Of a stretch of DNA of 64,000 nucleotides, positions 57,731 through 64,000 are shown piece after piece. A program made the translations under genes and the position numbers. The notes under the pieces are model-generated. The model saw only the letters and a program-made list of their open reading frames with translations. It did no database searches and was not told where the DNA came from. Each line of letters begins with the position of its first letter. Within the stretch, counting starts at the first letter, position 1. Source of the DNA: Capitulum mitella (Eukaryota > Arthropoda > Thecostraca > Pollicipedomorpha > Pollicipedidae); assembly GCA_030062745.1 (NCBI GenBank), contig CP099846.1:27859201-27923200 (forward strand). The letters run 5' to 3'.

Positions 57731-59425
57731 CTGGGGAGACAGGACAGAAGTGTCAGAGGGCAGCGGCTTAAGTCTGACACGGGGAGGGACAAAGGTGTCA
57801 ACGGAAGTCAACGGCGCGTGGCGAGCCGGACTGAATATTCCGGCTGGCGGTATGTTGGGTGTCTCATCCTCATGACGAACGACGAAATCAGTAAAGGACC
57901 CAAACAAGCAGCGGTTGCGACTCTTTTCAATGTATCGTACGCAGTGAAGGGATGGCCGCATGCATGACCGCAGTTCGCCAAAAGCCCAGCAACAGACAAC
58001 GACTGTGCCAACCATGGACAGCTCACTGAAGGTTCAAGGATGAGGGCGCAACACAGGATGACGTAAGCATGACAGATCCGCGCAACGTTGCAAACGTTTT
58101 CACGCTTCAGTGCACGCCCCTGAGCAACGGGATGAAGAGCATGCTGACATGTCCAGCACTGTACAGGGCTTTAGCAGACTGGTTAGAGGCAACTTCTTGA
58201 TTGTTCAAAGGCTCGTTTCAGCTTGCAGTGACCCCAGACAATCCTTCTTCATAAAAATAGGCAGATAAGTATGCACTCAATACAAGCTACTCCTAGTAAA
58301 ACGAAATATCGACCCTTTCGTTACCGTTCAATACGCGTTAATCGAAGGATTTAAAAACACCACACCTGCACCCTGGCTTCATTCTTAGCTCATAATAGTC
58401 ACAGCCCCGGCATTGCGAAATCACGGCCATCGCCCAGCAACACGCTGACAAACTCACGGCGCTCCGTGACGCAAACGCGCCGGCGTCACGGTCGTGAGCC
58501 GCGCGCCGCGGTCACGCGGCCTTCTGTCTCGTGCACGACAGCAAATCGCCAGTCAACAATGACGCAACGCCGATGCAGCCGGCCCGCGAACGGCGCGCAC
58601 AAGGCCGTCTGATCTCCGGTCGTCACGGCGCCGGCCCCCCGCAGCCCGCGGCGGCCACGGCCGACCCCCGGCGAGCGGCGGCGGGCCGGGCCGACACAAT
58701 GGCGCGCCGCTTCATTCGCCGCCCGCGGGCATGCATGGCGTGCATCCGAGAGCGCCGCAGCCGTTTGGCGGACGCCCGGCGACGCGGCGCGGCGCGCGGC
58801 GCCGGCGACCGTTACAAACGGTCCCCGTCTGCCGCCGACGCCGAGCAGGCGCCCGGTCTCCGTCAGAGACAACCGGTGCTCTGAAGGTGTGCTCATATTT
58901 ACCGACGTTGGAACAGGGAGGGGACAATGGGGACGACCTCCGCCCAATTTTTCTTAAATTTTGGCACGGTTCGGCGGTGTAGTATGATAAAACTTGACTC
59001 TGAATCTGCAACGACTTCCCAATAAAAACATGATTTGCTTTGCATGTCATTACGGTCACTCATGCTTGCATCTCCTAGTAACGCGCCAAGCTATAACTTA
59101 GATCGCCTTCTGAGAAATAATATAATAATGGCCACAACTAAGACGAAGCTAAATCCAAGCAAGACCGGAAGACCATCTACAGTTGCAAATCATTGTTTCC
59201 TGGGTCACGGTAGTCGATGAATACGCTGCGGCGCGGTGATCAATGGAAACCGTCTCCTTCGGGCCCATACGGTGACCAGCATGCACAATAGCCATACATC
59301 ACCATGACATCAAATGTCGTAGCCAACAGGACACACATCCTGCTCCGACCGATTGCGCAACGTTCCACAGTCAGCTGGCGGCATTTCTCGGTGCGATAAC
59401 AGCAGTTTTTCTTCACGTCTTCCTG
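57731..59425. other. Upstream of FBXO25/32; CpG-dense block at 58.44-58.87 kb
   Basis: No exon is recognised. The CpG-dense block 58440-58870, about 0.7-1.1 kb upstream of the first exon seen, could be its promoter, but no start codon fits the expected N-terminus. Remaining DNA is of average composition. Confidence 0.4.
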
Positions 59426-59830
59426 CCTCTAGACGTGGAAGGTATGTCGCTGGACACAAGTCTGTCACGGTCCGTGACCCATAGACCAGCAGCTTGTAAT
59501 TGCCAGTCCGCTCGGGACCACCAGTCGGCTATCATTAGTCTGTCAGGGACCAGCAGTCTGCAATCACCAGCATATACGGATGCTGGTGCAATCCTGCAAT
59601 CACGAATCTGTCCGAAACCGGCACTCTGCAAGCACCATCTGTCAGGGACCAGTAGCCAGAAATCACGAGTCTTTCAGCTCCATCAGTCTGCAGTTACCAG
59701 TCCGACAGGTTGCACGGCAAGTTGTGAGCTCCGGGCCGTCGGCGCGTCACCACCAATCACCCGCGACTGTTTGCCATCACTCGGCACCAGTCATCACCAG
59801 TCTGGACCAGCAATCTGACCAGACAAGCAA
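59426..59830. repeat. Decayed minisatellite (CACCAGTCTG motif)
   Basis: Motifs ACCAGCAGTCTGCAATCACC, CAGTCTGTCAGGGACCAG and relatives recur roughly ten times with variable spacing of 30-45 bases. Similar motifs (ATCACCAGTCTG) continue to about 59830. Confidence 0.75.
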
Positions 59831-62685
59831 TCAGCGTGCCCGGGCCGTCGGCGCGGCGTCGCCAGTCAGCCGTGACCGCCTGTCGCCGGTCGGCCGGTAA
59901 CCGGCGGCCGGCGGCGGCGCGCGGCGCCCGCCGCCGGGGGACCGCCGCAGCAAAGGCCGACCGGCCGGCCGGCCCCGGCAGCCGGACCTCGGCCCGCTGC
60001 TCAAGGAGAGTCCGCCACGCCCGGACCGGCCCGGCGCCGGAACGCCGGCTCCGGCCCCGCCACGCGCCGCCGCAGCTCGCGCTGTCCGGACGTCCCGACG
60101 CAGCCAAGGAGCTTTTGACCAGGTCCGCCGGAGAAGAGATTTGAATAGGAGGGCGCCGTTACCAGCCAGTGGGCCGCAGCAGTTTTGATGCTGAATTTTG
60201 GCATCCATGTACGCCTTCGGTAGATAAAGGCTGAGTAATAAACTGCAACCTTGCAGTCACGCAATGCACCCGCGACCCAGCTCGCTTGTGACAGCCTTCG
60301 CGCCATGGTCCGTACTGTAGGTCGGCGTCCATGGCAGTCCCTTTCCTGGAGGACTTGGTGCTACAACACCGTGAATGCATTGCATGGAAATGTTCCAACA
60401 ACATTCTGTTCTCGTTTTCGTTTAAATAATTTTGAGCCCCATTTGGTGGGACGCATATATATTCTAGTGATGTATGGTCCCTACCAACGGAATATAAAAT
60501 GACGCACCTGAGAAAAAGTCATTTTAGCAGATAACGTTAATAAGTCTGAGCGATGACGTTGCCACAAAAAACAAGGCTAGTGTCTCAAAATCGCCTTGAA
60601 AAAACGCCAGCTGACCTCGCTCGCACCTTGTCCCTGCCATGCGTGAAAGGGACTCGCGGTGATCTGGTACGGCGAAGCGCTGACGGACTGCTGATATGTC
60701 GCTCCACAGCCGTTGTGGGCCTTTCGTGAGTGTATACATTTACGCACATACAGACAGAGCGACCACTATGCGGCTGGAGGTCTGTCCCGATCGAAGGTGA
60801 GTGTCGCGACAAATAAAACAGTCAGATAATTTATGCAATATTCCCTGACACCGACCCCGCGTCCAAAATAAAAAAACTCCCTTACGGCACGAGGATTTTC
60901 AGTCGCCTTCGCCCGCTGAAACAAGAGCGAAGTGCCGACAACAGCCCGCGATTACCAGAACCTCTCGTGTCCGACTGGTCACGGCAACAGTTCAGACGTG
61001 GGCTGGCCACAGCAGCAGCTCAGACGCCCGGGAAACGGACCGTTTCCCGACGCCGGACGTGCGGGCCTTTCCCTTTCAGCCATCAGATGACCGCCGACCA
61101 CCGCGGTCGGCCTGCCGTCGACGACAGCGAAAACGGCGCGAGCGGCATCAGCGGGCGGCCGACGCCATCTGCTGCGTCGGCCGAGAGGGCACCCTCCATT
61201 CGGCACCGCCCCGGGCGCCGCCGCCGGGCTCATTATGTAATCCTGGTCCGGCAGCCGGCCCGTTCATCACCTGAGCGGCGGGGAAAGTGATAAGCCGCCA
61301 TGTGCGCGCGTGCGTTCCTCGGGGAATGGGCAGCGTGATGACCGGGAAGGCCTGAGGCGGTGCGTAAAGCGCACTTGATGGTTAGTCCTCATGTTGGGAG
61401 CACAACGCCGTACGTCTGAGATGGTGCGTAGACACATTAATGGCCAATGCCTATGTCGGGAGGACAACCTTGTGCACTATCCGAAGTCACAGGGCGAAGT
61501 GTCAGCCTCCTGCAGGAAAAGCATCGCCATGGCGCGTAAAGCGCCATCGCCGTAACCCCCAATTAAGTAGTTATTTTATGGGCGTAAGCAGAAAAGTACC
61601 GACCACTGATACGACGACTACTACCATTCCACCTTTCGCCTAAATAACGACGTGCATTGAAACTAAAAACCCAAGGTTTGCTAAGTCCGGAAGAGGCGAG
61701 ACGCCAGCGCAGATTTCGAGGCCATTTTATCCACGTAACAGTCTTTTCTGTGCAATTCCGGAAAATGCTTAGGCAATAAAGTGAAAAAGAACAAGGCAGA
61801 ATCAATATATATATAAAAGAGAAAACATGATTCCCAGCCTCCCCCATTCCTACGTCTCCATTAAAATTATGTACAATGTAACTATTCCGGTACACACCTT
61901 CCACAAAGACTCCGTCATGTACTGACACTAGCCAACAATGAGCCATGCCCTCACTCAGTCGCAGCCAACGCCGACCAACACAGTCTGCGAGAACGCCGTC
62001 AGCGCCACCTTCAGAAGCTCCGATCAGGGTGGCTCTCCGTCGGTCGCGTCGGGACCGACGCCACCGTTCGTCAGCGGGAATTCCGCCGGATCGCCGGGTC
62101 GCACGTGCTCAGTTTGGCACGAGGCCCTCCGTCGCGGCGCAGCACAACGCATTTGGCAGCGGTTTCGCGAGGCGCTGCGTATTTAGACTTCGTTGGGCTG
62201 TTGGACAAAGGGAAGTTCGCCCGAATTGGGCCGGCTGGCCCCCGGCTGCTTGTGTTGGAGCGCGGACAACGAAGCACCGCGTCCAAAATGACGCAGAAGG
62301 TTTCCTAAGAGTCAACGAACTTCGGCAAACAGACGTAGCTAGTCACCAGGGACAAACAAACTGACGCCTTCGTCTCAATGCTATACAATATCTTACTTCG
62401 ACTGCACGAAGGATACGCGGGACAGTTACCCGCCATCTGGGGTCGCAATGACAAGACGCCGGAAAACTATCGGCTAGGGTGCATCCAGAGCACTCGTTTG
62501 ATCGTGGATCGCTGGATCGTGTGCTTGTTGATTACAACATAACCGTTCCATTTTCACCATATCAGTCCCATCGTTTTCACTCGGCCGTCCGGCGGCAGGA
62601 TTACGTGGTCTGCAGTGCACATGACGCCAGTTCATTCACGAGCCGCCCGTTCACCAGCAGTGCCCGCGTCAGCGACCGCTCAACG
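59831..62685. other. No gene recognised; CpG-dense patches
   Basis: CpG-dense patches lie at 59830-60110 and 61100-61260. A pair of similar stretches TGATGGTTAGTCC/TTAATGGCCAATGCC near 61375 and 61437 suggests a short decayed repeat. A (TA) run is at 61806-61816. No exon is supported. Confidence 0.4.
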
Positions 62686-62955
62686 TGAGCCTCGCCACAG
62701 GGCACAGCTCCGAACTAGGACGGGACAAGTCGGCCGGGAAGTTCAGCCGGGACAGCTAAGCAGGGCCAGCTCAGCCGGGGCGGCTGGCCGGGTGAGTCTA
62801 GCGGGACAGTCCAATCGGGTCAATTTAGCTGTGCCAGTTCAGGAAGGACAGTTTGGCGGGAACAGTTCGGCCGGGACAGTTCAGACAGAACAGTTCAGCC
62901 AGAGGATTTCAGCCGGGGCAGACCAGTCCAGCCGGGACAGTCCACCTACCTTTGC
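62686..62955. repeat. Short-unit minisatellite (GGGACAGTTCAGCC)n
   Basis: The unit, about 15 bases, recurs about sixteen times with substitutions: GGGACAGTTCAG, GGGACAGTTCGGCC, GGGCCAGCTCAGCC and so on. The frame across it (AGTVQTEQFSQ…) is a by-product. Confidence 0.85.
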
Positions 62956-63524
62956 GCTGTCCGAGGCCGGCGGCCGGGATCGGTCGCGGGCGTGACTTGG
63001 CCGGCTGGCCGCCGCGGACGCAGTCATTCTCCTTGTCCTCGTCCGAGGAGCTGCGAACGGAGGAAGCCGTGAGGAGCGCGGCCGTGTCGGACGGGTGGGG
63101 CCTGGTCACGCGACGGCTCGGTCTGCGACGGCCGCGATGGAAATGTGAAAGAGGTTTGCGGTCTGGGAAACACAGCTGACTGGGTGGGCCCACGGCACAG
63201 TAACTCCAAAGACGGAACGGTGGAAGCCATGAACAGCTTACATGGCTTCGAGATTTATGTTTATATTTAGTTCACATCCCTACCGTGTTAACTCAGTCTG
63301 TTTAGTGCGCCTTCAGTCCACAGCCAAGACTCTTTTTTCTTCCCGATGGTGTTTTTCAGCATTACACTTGTTGGACCGCGGATAACAAGAATCCGTCGCG
63401 GGCCAGTTGAGAATCGTCCGTCAGTCGCTTCAGCGATCGCTAGAGACTTCCGATTTTTCTTTTCCTTGGGGGGGAGGGGGCCACATGGATTTCGGACCGT
63501 TTCTTTCCAGTCATTGCCATATGC
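62956..63524. other. No gene recognised
   Basis: GC-rich to 63130, then average. A G run lies at 63470-63480. Nothing recognisable. Confidence 0.4.
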
Positions 63525-64000
63525 TTAACCCGCGCACGACCGTCGGTCCGTCCCGAACACCGGCGACTGGGGGGGGGGGCAGTTGACTGCCCCCCCCTCT
63601 AACTCGCGAACGGTTGGTCGCACGATAAAAATAAGCATACCGTTGGAAAGCCTGTGACGAGTAGAGCTCGAAACTGGTCTCATTTTTAGTTTTAGATAAT
63701 ATTTAAGCCAATTTACGCCCTATATATGTTTTCTCATAGCCGACTGCATGAGACCGAGAAATGGCCTGAATCTCAAGGACTGTGACTAATAACGCATAGG
63801 TAAAGGCACCAGCGCACAAGTAAATGTCCGCGGATGCCGATACACGTCTAATTCCCCCAGATTTGTTCAATATATACGCCGAAACGTTGAGTTAAAGACA
63901 CCGTAATTCTCCCGTCAGCCGTCAAGTGTGCGCCGCGGCCGTATGCAGTACCAAATTGACGGGAACTAATTTTGGCGTTCCTTTATTTTCGCGAAAAAAG
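63525..64000 (-). repeat. Dispersed repeat, copy 2, cut by the window edge
   Basis: Begins TTAACCCGCGCACGACCGTC and runs off the window. In reverse it aligns with 34155-34628. Relative to that copy it has a GGGGGGGGG / CCCCCCC insertion at 63569-63598 that makes a small hairpin. Confidence 0.8.

Noticed and set aside
59426-62955. Regular short repeats as a CRISPR-like array
   Set aside because: Units are diverged, spacers are not unique, and the host is a eukaryote. They are decayed minisatellites.

Overview
The window is metazoan nuclear DNA. Genes are split by GT-AG introns of roughly 100 to 2,700 bases, transposons are abundant (Tigger, hAT, Penelope-like), there are many minisatellites, and no bacterial operon structure is seen. 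The gene content and the arthropod-like spelling of the F-box and antizyme exons suggest an arthropod, perhaps a crustacean, but the species cannot be fixed from sequence alone. Base composition is strikingly mosaic: most of the window is GC-rich and dense in CpG, while three blocks of 1.3 to 1.8 kb (11.6-13.3, 31.5-33.3 and 50.4-51.6 kb) contain no CpG at all.

Left part (1-31 kb). One exon of a Sec14-domain protein, probably a TRIO/Kalirin-type Rho exchange factor, lies on the minus strand at 1.6-1.8 kb. The rest is intron or intergenic DNA with mobile elements: a candidate non-coding hAT-like element rich in AATATTCG (5.3-6.6 kb), a two-copy dispersed repeat (8.7 and 12.8 kb), a Penelope-like fragment (14.8-15.4 kb), two families of short hAT-like elements with 8-base target duplications, a complete-ended but broken Tigger element (18.1-20.9 kb) carrying a small retro-insertion, a decayed hAT transposase gene (24.2-26.1 kb), a head-to-head pair of Penelope-like 3' ends (26.6-28.3 kb), and an inverted pair of tandem arrays rich in AGGTCA (28.8-30.5 kb).

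Middle part (31-44 kb). This is mostly non-coding: a CpG-free block, a dispersed repeat that recurs inverted at the right edge of the window, GC-rich blocks, and two candidate first exons (36.8 kb and 37.3 kb, the latter encoding a mitochondrial-type presequence).

Right part (44-64 kb). Three host genes are recognisable. Ornithine decarboxylase antizyme (+, last two coding exons, 44.1-47.2 kb) controls polyamine levels and in all known animals needs a +1 ribosomal frameshift. USB1 (+, complete in three exons, 51.9-53.6 kb) is the U6 snRNA 3' phosphodiesterase with both HxS motifs. FBXO25/32 (-, five exons, 55.0-57.7 kb, 5' end missing) is an SCF ubiquitin-ligase substrate receptor. USB1 and FBXO25/32 converge. 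The three genes have unrelated roles and no functional link is implied. The right-most 6 kb hold only minisatellites and GC-rich blocks.
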